This document shows positions 33,086 to 43,639 of a stretch of DNA of 64,000 nt, in pieces. The notes under the pieces were generated by a model that ran no database searches, had not been told where the DNA came from, and saw only the letters and a list, made by a program, of their open reading frames with translations. Both the position numbers and the translations under genes were made by a program. How positions within the stretch are numbered: the first letter of the stretch is position 1; every line of letters begins with the position of its first letter. The stretch lies in NCBI GenBank assembly GCA_016584305.1, contig JACEEZ010006497.1, positions 42,501 through 106,500 of the forward strand. Direction: 5' to 3'. Source of the DNA: Chionoecetes opilio (Eukaryota; Arthropoda; Malacostraca; Decapoda; Majidae).

Positions 33086-33245
33086 ATGGTGTTAGTTTAA
33101 TGTGTTTCTTGATATCTGTTAGTGAAGCAAAGCCCACCTCTAACCTAACCTGATTTTATACCTAACCTAACCTAACCGTTTTTGGTTGAAATTACTAATA
33201 TTTTTTTCTTCAATTTTTTTTTTTGGGGGGTAGTAGATATGGTTA
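33086..33245. repeat. Repeat X, uninterrupted copy (empty site for MITE B)
   Basis: The text GGTGTTAGTTTAATGTG, TTTCTTGATATC and AAGCAAAGCCCACC, CTCTAACCTAACCTGATTTT recurs at 36493-37098, where MITE B interrupts it after GGTGTTAG. Confidence 0.85.
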
Positions 33246-33246
33246 C

Positions 33247-33460
33247 AGGGAGTTTCGTACACAAGTTGTTTCGTACCCAGGTTTTGTTAGTTGTTTCGTA
33301 CAGTGATTTTGAGTTTTTTCGTACATACCTGGTGTCATTTCGTAACTCTAGTAGTCAAGTTCAACTCTGAGCTGAGTGTACGAAACGACTATGGTTTCTT
33401 ATAGACCACGCAACTACTTTTTGGTGTACGAATCTACTGGTGTACGAAACTACTTGTGCA
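33247..33460 (+). mobile_element. TTTCGTAC-family MITE, copy 2 (right end shortened)
   Basis: Same start and interior as copy 1. The right end stops at ACTACTTGTGCACCCC and lacks the last GTACGAACTGACTG. Confidence 0.85.
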
Positions 33461-33484
33461 CCCCTCGGCGATAGTTCCTTCTTG

Positions 33485-33712
33485 GGGTGCAGTCAGTTCG
33501 TACACAAGTTGTTTCGTACACCAGTAGATTCGTACACCAAAAAATTAGTTTCGTAGTCTATATGAAACCATAGTCGTTTCGTACACTCAGCTCAGAGTTG
33601 AACTTTATTACTAGAGTTACGAAACGACACTAGGTATGTACGAAAAAACTCAGTGTACGAAACAACTAACAAAATCTGGGTATGAAACAACTTGTGTACG
33701 AAACTGACTGTA
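33485..33712 (-). mobile_element. TTTCGTAC-family MITE, copy 3, inverted
   Basis: Reverse-complement copy, starting GCAGTCAGTTCGTACACAAG and ending CTTGTGTACGAAACTGACTG. With copy 2 it forms a head-to-head pair about 30 bases apart, so the whole interval 33247-33712 can fold as one large hairpin. Confidence 0.85.
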
Positions 33713-33799
33713 ACCTCCTCCTCTTCCTCCTCTTCTTCCTATATTTCCTGCTTATTTTGTATACTTACGGACACATGCTACTGATACTTCCGTGTGTGG

Positions 33800-33817
33800 T
33801 GTGTGTGTGTGTGTGTC
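33800..33817. repeat. TG tract at the 3' end of an RTE-like copy
   Basis: Short GTGTGTGTGTGTG tract lying directly at the 3' end of the minus-strand LINE. Confidence 0.7.
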
Positions 33818-33821
33818 ATTC

Positions 33822-36480
33822 ACCCATGGTCTTGTCCACGCGTCCATGTCTCACAACCATAGAGTAGGACAGGGATCACAAGCGACTTGAAGATCCGGAT
33901 CTTTGTCCTCCTGCACAGGTACCGACAACGCAAATACTCCCGCTGAGCGAGTCCATAACACCGTGGGCTATGCCAATCCGCCGTAAGACTTCTTGACGTG
34001 GCCCGCCGTCATTATGGACTGCGTTACCAAGGTATGTAAAACTTTCCAAGATCTCAATGTCCTCGCCACACGCATGAACAGACTGTACTGCTTCATCTAG
34101 TAAGTCTCCAAACACCTGGACCTTGGTCTTGAGCCAGGAGACCTCAAGTCCCAAAGGCTTTGCCTCCTCGTGCAGCGCCTCGAGAGCCATCACCAGGACC
34201 TCCAGGGATTCAGCAAAGATTACTGCATCATCGGCAAAAAAAGATCAGTGATCTTGGCGTTGCCGACGGATGCTCCACAATCACTTTGATCTACAACCTT
34301 GTCCAATACCCAGTCCATACAAGCGCTGAAAAGTGATGGGGCAAGGACGCACCCTTGCCTCACTCCTGTATTCACAGGAAAGAAGCCGGATACACCTGCC
34401 CCACACTTCACAGCACCCTCAGTCCCAGAATACAGACCAGTTATCAAACCAATAGTCCTTGCAGGAATCCCGCGAAGTCGCAGAAGATCCCAGAGTGACT
34501 CACGATGCACTGAGTCAAACGCCTTCTTGAGATAGATCAACATAGGCTGCAAGCATCCTCTGTCGAAACTCACGTCGGCGTTCCACCAGGACACGAAGCG
34601 CTAGGATACGGTCCGTTGTTGACTTACCAGGCGTGAACCCAGACTGCTGAGGTCTCTGATGCTTCACCAGATGACTGCGAATCCGTGTCAGCAATAGATG
34701 GGCAAGCACCTTGCCTGGTACGCTGAGCAGTGTAATACCGCGGTAATTGTTGCAGTCCTGACGGTCCCCTTTCCCTTTCCAGATAGGGACGACCAGCCCC
34801 CTTTTCCAGTCAGGAGGAATGGTACCTGATTGCCACACGGCAGTCAGGACAGCATGCAACCCGCGGATCATGGCCTCACCCAGCTTTGAGGAGCTCCGCA
34901 CTGATATTACAAACACCAGCTGCCTTTCCACCCCTCAACTTTGCTACAGCCTGTCTGACTTCGTCAAGAGAGGGTGCGGTTTCATCAATGGGAGGATCGG
35001 CATCCACTGCCTGTAACCCAGTGGTGTGAAGCTGCTCAGTTGGAGGGTCCACCGTGAACAACTGGCCAAAGTACTCAGCCCAACGAGCCATCTGCCCATC
35101 CATGTCCGATACGAGGCGCCCATCTGCTGTTCGAATAGCACTCGCCCGAGAAGGAGACTTGGAACGGAGCTTCTTCAGGGCTCGGTAGGCGGGTCGGAGG
35201 TCATTAGCTTTCAAATGACCCTCGACATCCTCAGCGAGACTCCTGACATTCTCCTTGTCTCCTCAGGAGGGTTCTAGTCCGGCGTGACAGAGCCCTGTGC
35301 TGGTCCCGGTTCCCAGCCAGCCTGGCAGCGCGACTCTCCTCGATTTTCTCCAGCGTCTCCGTCGAGACAAAACCACGCCTTGACCTCGGGCGCTCCCCAA
35401 TACACTCCTTGGCAGCCTGTAGAGTTTCACGTTTGAAGGTATCCCACAGTTCTACAGGGTCCCCGAGAGCACCGAGCACATCAAACCGATTTGAGACTGC
35501 CACCGCATACTCATGAGCACATGTCAAGTCCTTCTGTTTCTCAAGATGAAACACAGTATGGCTACCTCTTGAGATTCTTCTGGACTTGACATGAAGCTTA
35601 AGTGTAGCAACAACAAGTCTGTGATCTGTTCCAAAGAACTCAGCACTCCGGTAAACCCTGCAGTTCTGGAGGATCCTCCAACGAGTACTAACGAGGACGT
35701 GGTCGATCTCCTTAGCTATTAGCTACCCCTCCGGCATTACTATACCATGTCCAGCGGTGCAGCTCTGGTCTCTGATACCAAGAACCTGCAATTCTCAACC
35801 TTCTGGACCTTGCAAAGTTCAGAAGCAGAGAACTGTTGGTGTTTCTGGTACCGGAGCCATGGGGACCAACACACAACTCGTAGCCATCTCTCACAGTGCC
35901 AGTAGTAGCATTGAAGTCGCCCAAGACAATGAGTGTGTCCCGAGGAGGACACTGGTCTAATACAGAGTCGAGTTTGGCGTAGAACATCTCCTTCTCTTCA
36001 GTTTTACGCACCTCGGTAGGAGCGTACACTGCAACAAGAGACATGAAACCCAGAGTGTGTTTCATCCTCACCCGCATTATACGCTCATCAACCGGAGTAA
36101 CCTCAACAACTGACGGCTGCAGTTTGCTGGAGATGCCTATAGCTACTCCCCGTACACGGTGACCATTGCTCATGCCGGACCAGTAGTAGGTGTAACCCCC
36201 ACTGCTAGTCTCGCCACTGCCAGGCCTCCTCGTCTCAGAGAGTCCCACTATATCCACCCTCAGCCTACTGAGCTCGCCCGATAGGAGAGATAGTCGATGA
36301 TCGTCTGAGAGGCTCAGAACGTTCCACGAGCCCACACGAAGAACCCTCCGCAGGTTGATCCCAGGAGTGATTCGACGGGCAGGCGCTGCTTCTGCACTGC
36401 CCCGGCCACCCCCATAAGAAAAAGTTGGGCTAGGGGGCCCTACCACTCAATTTGGAGTGCGGGATTCCCGAGGGCTTTGC
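33822..36480 (-). pseudogene. RTE-like non-LTR retrotransposon, minus copy with 5' end and endonuclease
   Basis: On the minus strand the order is: start near 36446, GSWNVLSLSDDHRLSLLSGE and LVAVYAPTEVRKTEEKE and IVLGDFNATTG (apurinic-type endonuclease, including the GDFN motif); then a linker; then reverse transcriptase with IPPDWKRGLVVPIWKGKG, GFTPGKSTTDRILALRVLVE, AYVDL, VNTGVRQGCVLAPSLFSACM, a damaged FADD box (34230), and KTKVQVFGDLLDEAVQ. At the end, CETW is followed by GRGQDHG-like text and an AC repeat, in place of the further C-terminal region (INAFGNKCLRR...) present in the other copies. Frames break near 35700, 35560-35215, 34930, 34595 and 34200. It is inactive as assembled. Confidence 0.85.
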
Positions 36481-36500
36481 CCCGCACTCGTCATGGCAGG

Positions 36501-36944
36501 AATGGTGTTAGGGTATTATTCCAGATGAACACCGAACTTACTTTGGTGGACGAAACTATTTTTTTCTGGTGTGTTTTTATGTTTTGAATGAATTTGCTGA
36601 CCGTTTCTGTCGCAAATTATTATTATTATTTTTTAAGGTAGATAAAGGTAATTTTTTTATTTATTTTTTTTTTTTTTTATAGTTAGGTAAAGGTTAGGTT
36701 AGGTTAGGTAAAGGTTAAATTAGGTATAAGTTAGGTTAGGTATGGGTTAGGTTAGGTATAGGTAAAGTTTAGGTTAGGTTCAGGTTCAAATTATTTTTTT
36801 TCTTCATTTATTCAAAAAAAAAAAAAAAAAAAAAAATTGTGACATAAACGGTTAGCAGATTCATTAAAAACACAAAAACTCACCATAAAAAAATAGTTTC
36901 GTCCACCAAAGTGAGTTCGGTGTTCATCTAGGAATTTACCAGTG
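36501..36944. mobile_element. hAT-like MITE B, copy 1
   Basis: The left arm GGTATTATTCCAGATGAACA, CCGAACTTACTTTGGTGGAC, GAAACTATTTTTTTCTGGTG, CCGTTTCTGTCGCAAATTAT is repeated in reverse at 36840-36944. TTAGG-rich text and long A/T runs form the middle. It is flanked by GGTGTTAG and AGTGTTAG (8 bases, one mismatch) and interrupts repeat X, whose empty-site copy is at 33086. An 8-base target duplication fits the hAT superfamily. Confidence 0.8.
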
Positions 36945-37098
36945 TTAGTTTGATGTGTTTCTTGATATCAATAGTTACTGAAGCAAAGCCCACCTCTAAC
37001 CTAACCTGATTTTATACCTAACCTAACCTAACCGTTTTTGGCTGAAATCACTAATATTTTTGTATATGATTTTTTTTTGTGGGGGTAGTAGATATGGT
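36945..37098. repeat. Repeat X, right part after MITE B
   Basis: It continues TGTTAGTTTGATGTGTTTC, matching 33091 onward, up to the next TTTCGTAC MITE. Confidence 0.8.
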
Positions 37099-37327
37099 TA
37101 CAGGGAGTTTCGTACACAAGTTGTTTCGTACCCAGGTTTTGTTTGCTCTTTCGTACACTGATTTTGAGTTTTTTTGTACATACCTGGTGTCGATTCGTAA
37201 CTAGTAGTCAAGTTCAACTCTGAGCTGAGTGTACGAAACGACTATGGTTTCATATAGACTACGAAACTACTTTTTGGTGTACGAATCTACTGGTGTACGA
37301 AACAACTTGTGTACGAACTGACTGCAG
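37099..37327 (+). mobile_element. TTTCGTAC-family MITE, copy 4
   Basis: Same ends and interior as copy 1. With repeat X in front of it, this reproduces the order at 33086-33460, so repeat X and this MITE were copied together or are one composite repeat. Confidence 0.85.
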
Positions 37328-37466
37328 CCCGTAGATATTAACTAGTATTAACTAAGGGTATTATTCCAGATGAACACCGAACTCAGTTTGGTGGACGAAA
37401 CAATTTTTTTCTGGTGAGTTATGATGTGTTTTGAATTAATCTGCTAACCGTTTCTGTCGCAAATTA

Positions 37467-37482
<16 letters not shown>

Positions 37483-37508
<26 letters not shown>

Positions 37509-37550
37509 TATATATAGATATAATAATTATATATATATATATATATATAT
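37483..37550. repeat. AT microsatellite, left of element C
   Basis: Long TATATA tract, continued after element C at 38554-38582; it is the insertion target. Confidence 0.9.
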
Positions 37551-38549
37551 TAGGTGGTCACCAAAAATATTTTTCTACTTTTATTCTCCACAAGGTTATT
37601 TTTGTCCATTACCCATAGGTTACTAGCCTATGAAATTTCATGGCACTAAAACTTAATTTAGAGGTCGACCCATCATCTCGCTTTCTATCATAGGATTTAA
37701 CCCGGAAAATATCACATACCCGAATTGGAGCACTTCCCGACATCACAGACCCAAAGGTGTTGATTTCTGAATTCTCCGGGGTTTGTAACCCCATAGACAC
37801 ATTTTATCAACTAAAAACTGATATACAGCTGTCCTAATGCTGATTTTCATTATTTGGTTTTCATACCCTAAATTAGGGGTAGGCCATACCCTGGTTAGGG
37901 TACTTCTAATACCCTACTTCTACTTAATAGAACAAAATGGTTTGCATTTTTGAACTCAGAAGGGTCGATTTACATAGAAATGCTTTCATATTTCATTTAT
38001 TTACTAAAACCGGCAAAATATGACAGAAAATTTCAATTTCTCTATTTTCCTATAGAAAAACGATTTTTTTGGCAATATTTTGTGAATTGTCAATAAATCA
38101 GTGTCGATGAAACCACTTCTATGTGTAAATCGACCCTCCTGAGTTCAAAAATGCGAACCATTTTGCTTTATTTCTACTAGAAGTACCCTAACCAGGGTAT
38201 GGCCTACCCCTAAAATTTACTGTGAAAACCAAATAATGACATTCAGCATTCAGACAGCGGTATATCAGTTTTTAGTTGATAAAATGTGTCTATGGGGTTA
38301 CCAACCCCGGAGAATTCAGAAATTAACACCTTTGGGTCTGTGATGTCGGGAAGTGCTCCAATTCGGGTATGTGATATTTTCCGGGTTAAATCCTATGATA
38401 GAAAGCGAGATGATGGGACGACCTCTAAATATCATTGTATCGCCATGAAATTTTGCACACAAGGAGAGGAATGCAACACAAAAAAAAAGCAGCGGTGTGG
38501 AGAAAGGACCAGTGCACTTTGAAAGTTTACCCCCTCTTCTTGGACCACC

Positions 38550-38557
<8 letters not shown>
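37551..38557. mobile_element. Element C: 1 kb palindromic element inside MITE B
   Basis: The outer ends are TTAGGTGGTC (left) and GACCACCCTAA (right). The arms mirror for about 450 bases: GGTCGACCCATCATCTCGCT, TATCATAGGATTTAACCCGG, GTATGTGATATTTTCC, GACATCACAGACCCAAAGGT, GTAGGCCATACCCTGGTTAG, GGGTCGATTTACA, with a short unpaired centre near 38000-38080. No transposase lies inside. The sub-terminal text GATATTTAGAGGT is shared with the ends of the transposase-bearing element at 57.2-59.7 kb, suggesting related machinery. The insertion in AT repeats suggests a TA target. Confidence 0.8.
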
Positions 38558-38586
<29 letters not shown>

Positions 38587-38787
38587 TTATTTAGGTAAAG
38601 TTTCGGTTAGGTTCAATTTGTTTTTTTGTCATTTTTGTTGCAAATCACACACACACACACATACGTACACACACAAATATTGATTTACGACAGAAACGGT
38701 TAGCAGATTAATTCAAAACACAACAAAACTCACCAGAAAAAAATAGTTTCGTCCACCAAAGTGAATTAGGTGTTCATCTGGAATAAT

Positions 38788-39038
38788 AGCTTAACTAATA
38801 AATAATAGTGGCCACCGGGGTCATTTGGTCCTGGTTTTGACAAACTTTGATCTAGTTTCCATATCAATTGAAATAAAAATAAAAAAAATTAATACAGCCA
38901 TAGGAGGGTCACTACCTATATGTCATTAAAGTTTGAACAACTTTCCATTATAGCTCTGTTAGGAATACACTGAGAAGTGCGGACCGCATTGTTACACTAA
39001 ATGGGGTAAATCGGACCTAACTCTGGGGTAAATCGGTC

Positions 39039-39073
<35 letters not shown>

Positions 39074-39315
39074 TCTCTTCATAATTTACAAAATTACTCT
39101 CCAAAAACCTAAAAACTTGAATAAACATGTGAACTGTTACATGGAACTCAAGCCTTCTGTGAGCTGTTCCTCACATGCTCTGGGGAGGCGTAGAAGATGA
39201 CCAACACGCACACGCTGGGGTTCCAGTCTTTGAGTTTCTAGTCTTTCTTCTTTTTCTAGGTCTATGTTAGTTTTTTTCCCTATTTCTAAAGATTGTTATT
39301 TAATTTAGTATTACT
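38788..39315. other. Unassigned sequence with an AT tract
   Basis: AT microsatellite at about 39043-39070; GGGGTAAATCGG text occurs twice (39001-39035). No gene is recognised. Confidence 0.5.
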
Positions 39316-39740
39316 TTACACTAGGGCCAGAATTTCCTACACAATTGGGAGTATGGTTTCTGTTTACCTTATTGGATTCTAGGAAACATTCTCTCTATGA
39401 ACTTCCGCCACAAAGTGCTGTAACAGATCATTACTTTTAGAGATATGACATGTTGTTTATAGGGAGGCGAGAGACAAGCGTTTGCCTACCTCACTCTTCT
39501 TCCTCTTGTGACCTGCATTGTCTCTGTTCTTACCTTGCTGTGGACACTTTTTAATGAGGATTTGGCTTTAGTGATGAGGTTAAAACGTGGGGTTAGGTTA
39601 GGTTAGAGTCAAAAGGTTAGGTTAGTTAGTTAATTTTCATATCTTCTACACCCTCTCCTTCACATAAGAAATATTGGATATCTCCAAAAGTAGTGATTTG
39701 CGAAGGAAGCTCCTAGAGAGTGTTTCTTAGAAGCCGTGGT
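39316..39740. mobile_element. E-family MITE, copy 2 (right end damaged)
   Basis: Left arm TTACACTAGGGCCAGAATTT and CCTACACAATTGGGAG, with an extra GCTGTAACAGATCATT segment. The right arm breaks off after GTGTTTCTTAGAAGCC. Confidence 0.75.
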
Positions 39741-39908
39741 ATCAGTGCAGGTTAAACCAATACACGCTGGCTGGTTTTAAATATCCTGAACGTTTCGTTT
39801 TCATCATAAGGAATATTTCTAACCCCAACAACAGCTGGCGGAAATGAAAAATAGCACAAGGGGGGTATAGGGGGCGAACCCCCCCCAGTGAGGTTAGGTT
39901 GGTAAGTT

Positions 39909-40383
39909 TTTACACTAGGACCGAAATTCTCTGCATACTCGGGAGTCTGGTTTCTGTTTATCATATTGGATTATAAGAAACGTTTTCTCTATGAGCTTCC
40001 GTCACAAAGCACTTCTTTCGGAGATATAAGATGTTTTTAATAGGAAGGAGATCCGAGTGTATAGGAGATATGAAAATTAAACTAACCTAACCCCACCTTT
40101 TGACTTACTAACCTAACCTAAGCTATAACCTTCTAACTAAAGCCAATTCTGCATTAAAAAAAGTGTCCGCGGCAAGGGAAGAACAGAGGCGATACAGGTC
40201 ACAAGAGGAAGAAGAGTGAGGCGCACGTAAACACTTGGCTCTCGCCTCCTTATGAACATGTCATTATCTCCAAAAGTAATGATTTGCGACGGAAACTCAT
40301 AGAGAGAATGTTTCCTAGAATCCAATAAGGTAAACAGAAACCACACTCCCAATTGTGTAGGCAATTTTGGTCCTAATGTAAAA
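39909..40383. mobile_element. E-family MITE, copy 3 (most complete arms)
   Basis: The left arm TACACTAGGACCGAAATTC through CGGAGATATAAG is repeated in reverse at 40265-40380, including ACTCCCAATTGTGTAGG. The interior carries AGTGTCCGCGGCAAGGG and GGTCACAAGAGGAAGAAGAG. Confidence 0.85.
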
Positions 40384-40447
40384 TAATACCGTTAGGCTAC
40401 GTAATCAATACCCATGTTAGGTTAGTTAACTAGCACGGAGGTATGGG

Positions 40448-41274
40448 TGGGCATAGCCAAAGGCGTCTGTATGTAAAAGCCTGCGCCTGAGATTGATGAC
40501 GTCACGGACGGAGTCTGTACGAGGCCACCGAGATGACATGTTTACCTACCTAATATATGTTTATCAGTATAAAAGATATACTGTTATCTTCGGAAATGTT
40601 TGTTCTTTAATATCATCAAATAAAAAACCGTAAAATACACTAAAGAAATGCCATTATGAGACTCTCAGGAAATATGCATGAACTTAAACTTCGCCATTTA
40701 ATATTTTGCTCAAAAACATTTTACATGGAGAATATCAATAGAAGCGGAATTTAATTAGCTTTTCATTGCTATATTTTGTTTTCTGATAAATTAATTAGAA
40801 CCATACATAAATTAGCGTTAACTAACTAAAAAGATCATGAAATCGGGTAATTTTTCCAGATTGATGAAGTTATTTATTTAGTTAACGCTAATTTATGTAT
40901 GGTTCTAATTCATTTATCAGAAAACGAAATATATCAATGGAAAGCTAATTAGATTCTGCTTCTATTCATATTCTCCATGTAGAATGTTTTTGAGCAAAAT
41001 ATTAAATGGCGAAGAGTTTAAGCTCATGCATATTTCTTGAGAGTCTCATAATGGCTTTTCTTTAGTGCGTTTTACGGTTTTTTATTTGATGATATTATAG
41101 AACAAACATTTCCGAAGATAACAGTATATCTTTTATACTGATAAACATTATATTAGGTAGGAAATTAAGGTGCCTACTGACTTGTGGAGCGACTGGAGCA
41201 GACTCTGATGATGACGTTACCGTCCATCTCGCCTCCCAGGCTTTTACATAGAGACGCCTTTGGCATAGCCCCCC
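40448..41274. mobile_element. Element F: 830 bp near-perfect palindrome
   Basis: Two arms of about 385-400 bases with a spacer of about 40 bases (40831-40870). Outer ends: GGCATAGCCAAAGGCGTCT and AGACGCCTTTGGCATAGCC. Inner ends: ATTAGCGTTAACTAACTAAA and TTTATTTAGTTAACGCTAAT. In between are mirrored CTGTTATCTTCGGAAATGTT, CCATTATGAGACTCTCA and TTAATATTTTGCTCAAAAAC. Nothing coding. A damaged copy of part of the right arm is at 48590-48830. Confidence 0.9.
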
Positions 41275-41290
41275 AGTTATGTCAGGAGAG

Positions 41291-41361
41291 TACAGGAGAA
41301 CCTCGTTTAACCGGCATTTAAAACAACGGCAGCCTCAAAACAACGTCACTATTCGACCAGG

Positions 41362-41402
<41 letters not shown>

Positions 41403-41745
41403 CCCACTGATAAACTCTGGAACTCTCTTCCTGTTTCTATTTTTCCACTTTCCTATGACTTACATCTTTTCAAAATAAGAGTAACAAGACACTCCGAACT
41501 AAATTGGCTCACCCCTCTTTTTTATTTTATTCTCTGACTGTCTTCTTTATAGGGACTGGCAACTAAGCGGCCTTTGTGTTACCCATTTTTGTTGTGCCCT
41601 TGGCCAGTTCCTTGTGATGGAAAAAAAAAAAAAAAAAAAAAGATTTTGGGGGATTCCATAAGAGTAACTCTCAAAACAACGGCAAAATGAGTTATCCGGC
41701 ATGCGCTCCCCCCCGTGGGTGCCGGATAAACGAGGTTCTCCTGTA
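41291..41745. mobile_element. Tigger/pogo-like MITE
   Basis: The ends are TACAGGAGAACCTCGTTTAA with CCGGCA and the reverse TGCCGGATAAACGAGGTTCT with CCTGTA, with TA at both edges. Inner arms repeat AAACAACGGCA. Runs of about 37 T (41366-41402) and 20 A (41620-41640) lie inside. No transposase. Confidence 0.8.
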
Positions 41746-41787
41746 TTGGCTTATAGGAAATATTGATTGAAACTGAACATTTACCGT

Positions 41788-41850
41788 ATCCATTAAGGTA
41801 AACAGAAATCATACTCCCAATTGTGTACAGAATTATTGTACCCGAGTAAA
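41788..41850. mobile_element. E-family end fragment
   Basis: TAAGGTAAACAGAAATCATA and CTCCCAATTGTGTACAGA match the right end of copy 3. The rest of the element is absent. Confidence 0.6.
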
Positions 41851-43190
41851 AATTTATCCCTAATTTATATACCAGCACCCTTAAACTAATTCCATTTTAG
41901 CATGCAACAACCTGAAACGAAAGAAACAATGTGATGCCAGGGTTTTTATAGGTTGTTGTTGACACCTTTATATGAATGATATTAACTGTGTTAGAATACT
42001 TCATTGATTAATAAAATGGGGATGAACTTAAGGTTAGTAAGGGGAAATGCTGCCACCAGCTCAAGCGAGTAGTTCTCTGGTTTACTCCCTGAGCACGTTT
42101 TAATATATATATGAGAATTATTGGTAGTCGGAGTGGATATTTAGTATTACACCGAGTGAGGCTAAAAAACCTTTTTTTTGAGATGTGGGGAAGTATTTCC
42201 ATACACGGAATAACCCACCTGGGGTTTTAAAAATAACAAAAGAAACTATATTTTTAACATCATCCTATTTATTCATCATGAAATATTTTTTTCTCTTGTT
42301 TGGTGATCCTAGATACAATGTATGAGTCTGATTTTGGCGCAGGGAAGCTCTACGGAGCATAACCTAACTCACTTATTTTTTATCCTTAGAACTACCATCT
42401 ATGTCCGTTATCAACCGAGCACTAAAAGGTTACATGGATATCTATATAGGAGAGAAAAATGTGAGAGTAATGGGTTGGTTTTGATTCCCTTTTACTTTGT
42501 GGCCTGGTTTCTTTTCGGCGGGACACTCGCCGGAGCTTGGTGAAATGAGTGGAGCCCTCTTTTAAAATAACACTTATAAGGACGGGCAGGTCTCCTATGC
42601 GTTAATGAAACTAAAACAACTGTACCTTATATGGGGCATATGATGATATTTAAAACAAGGTGGGGGGGGTGGGGGGGGGGGTGGGGGATAAAAGGTTTAC
42701 CTTGAGTGAAGTGAGTGAGAGACGGCCCTCGGGGTAACTTAAGCGAGGTTGGATGATTTAGCGGGAAAAGGGAATGTCGGATCTATGAAAGGCTTCCCTG
42801 AAGGGATTTCAGACCTCGAATGATCTAATTAACTAATGAACAAGTATGCATATCAAATGGTGCCATAATGCAGTTTTTACTTGATATAAAAGGGAATTAA
42901 TATGTTTACTCTAATATCGAGGGAAAAGTGTTCTCCCTTTTATCACCCTTTACGAACATGGTTTTCGGCGGCGAGGTATGGGAGTGGAATTAGAAATTGG
43001 TAGATTTCAATTTAGCGAATAACGACAACCCCAAACCATTTATGAAGTGATTTCACTATTGTGTCTATTTTGAAGGACATAAAAGGGTTAAGGAGGTTCC
43101 TTGATCTGATAGAGGGTGAGGAAAGGAGAAAGTTTTCTAATCTACCAGTTACCGATGATCGCGAAATAAATGTCCCACGCATTTTGACTC
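41851..43190. other. Unassigned sequence
   Basis: AT-rich to balanced sequence with a G run near 42660-42685. Open frames of 60-80 residues show no recognised motif. Confidence 0.5.
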
Positions 43191-43197
43191 GTATCCT

Positions 43198-43305
43198 GAG
43201 TGTATGGGGGAGGGAGTGGGGGGGGGGAGATAGAAGTGTATGGGGGAGGGAGTGGGGGGGGGAGATAGAAGTGTATGGGGGAGGGAGGGGGGGGGGAAGA
43301 TAGAA
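43198..43305. repeat. Short G-rich tandem repeat, three copies
   Basis: The unit GTGTATGGGGGAGGGAG, then TGGGGGGG, then GAGATAGAA occurs three times with a period of about 36-37 bases, varying in the G run. Confidence 0.9.
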
Positions 43306-43639
43306 GTAGGAGATAGAAAGAAAAGATAAATTTTACCAGAAACGAAAAGATTGCATTGACCTTAATATAATAGGAATACCGTTCCTCCATATGCTGGGTC
43401 TAGGTGACAACTTGCCCCAGAACAACATATGATTATTGAAACCTTTTTCCTTCTTAAATACATAACCCGGGAATTGTATGATAGGAATTTCCATCCTGTC
43501 TCTTCCGAATCTCCGGGCATTACAACAAGTGCAAATTAGCAGTTAATCCTCACCGTGATATGCCGTGGGGGGTACATTACACTGTGTCCAATTTACCCCG
43601 CGAGTGTTTTTGTCACCGGGGTAAATACGGATCCAAACT
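43306..43639. other. Unassigned sequence
   Basis: Nothing recognised except a GGGGTAAAT text near 43619, similar to the GGGGTAAATCGG text at 39003. Confidence 0.5.

Larger units (their letters stand above)
37359..38787. mobile_element. hAT-like MITE B, copy 2, carrying a nested insertion
   Basis: Left arm at 37359-37475 and right arm at 38675-38787 match copy 1. The flanks carry TTAACTAA on both sides (offset by one base). The middle AT tract is split at 37551 and 38557 by the palindromic element C. Copy 1 is 0.44 kb and this one 1.43 kb, the difference being element C. Confidence 0.8.
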
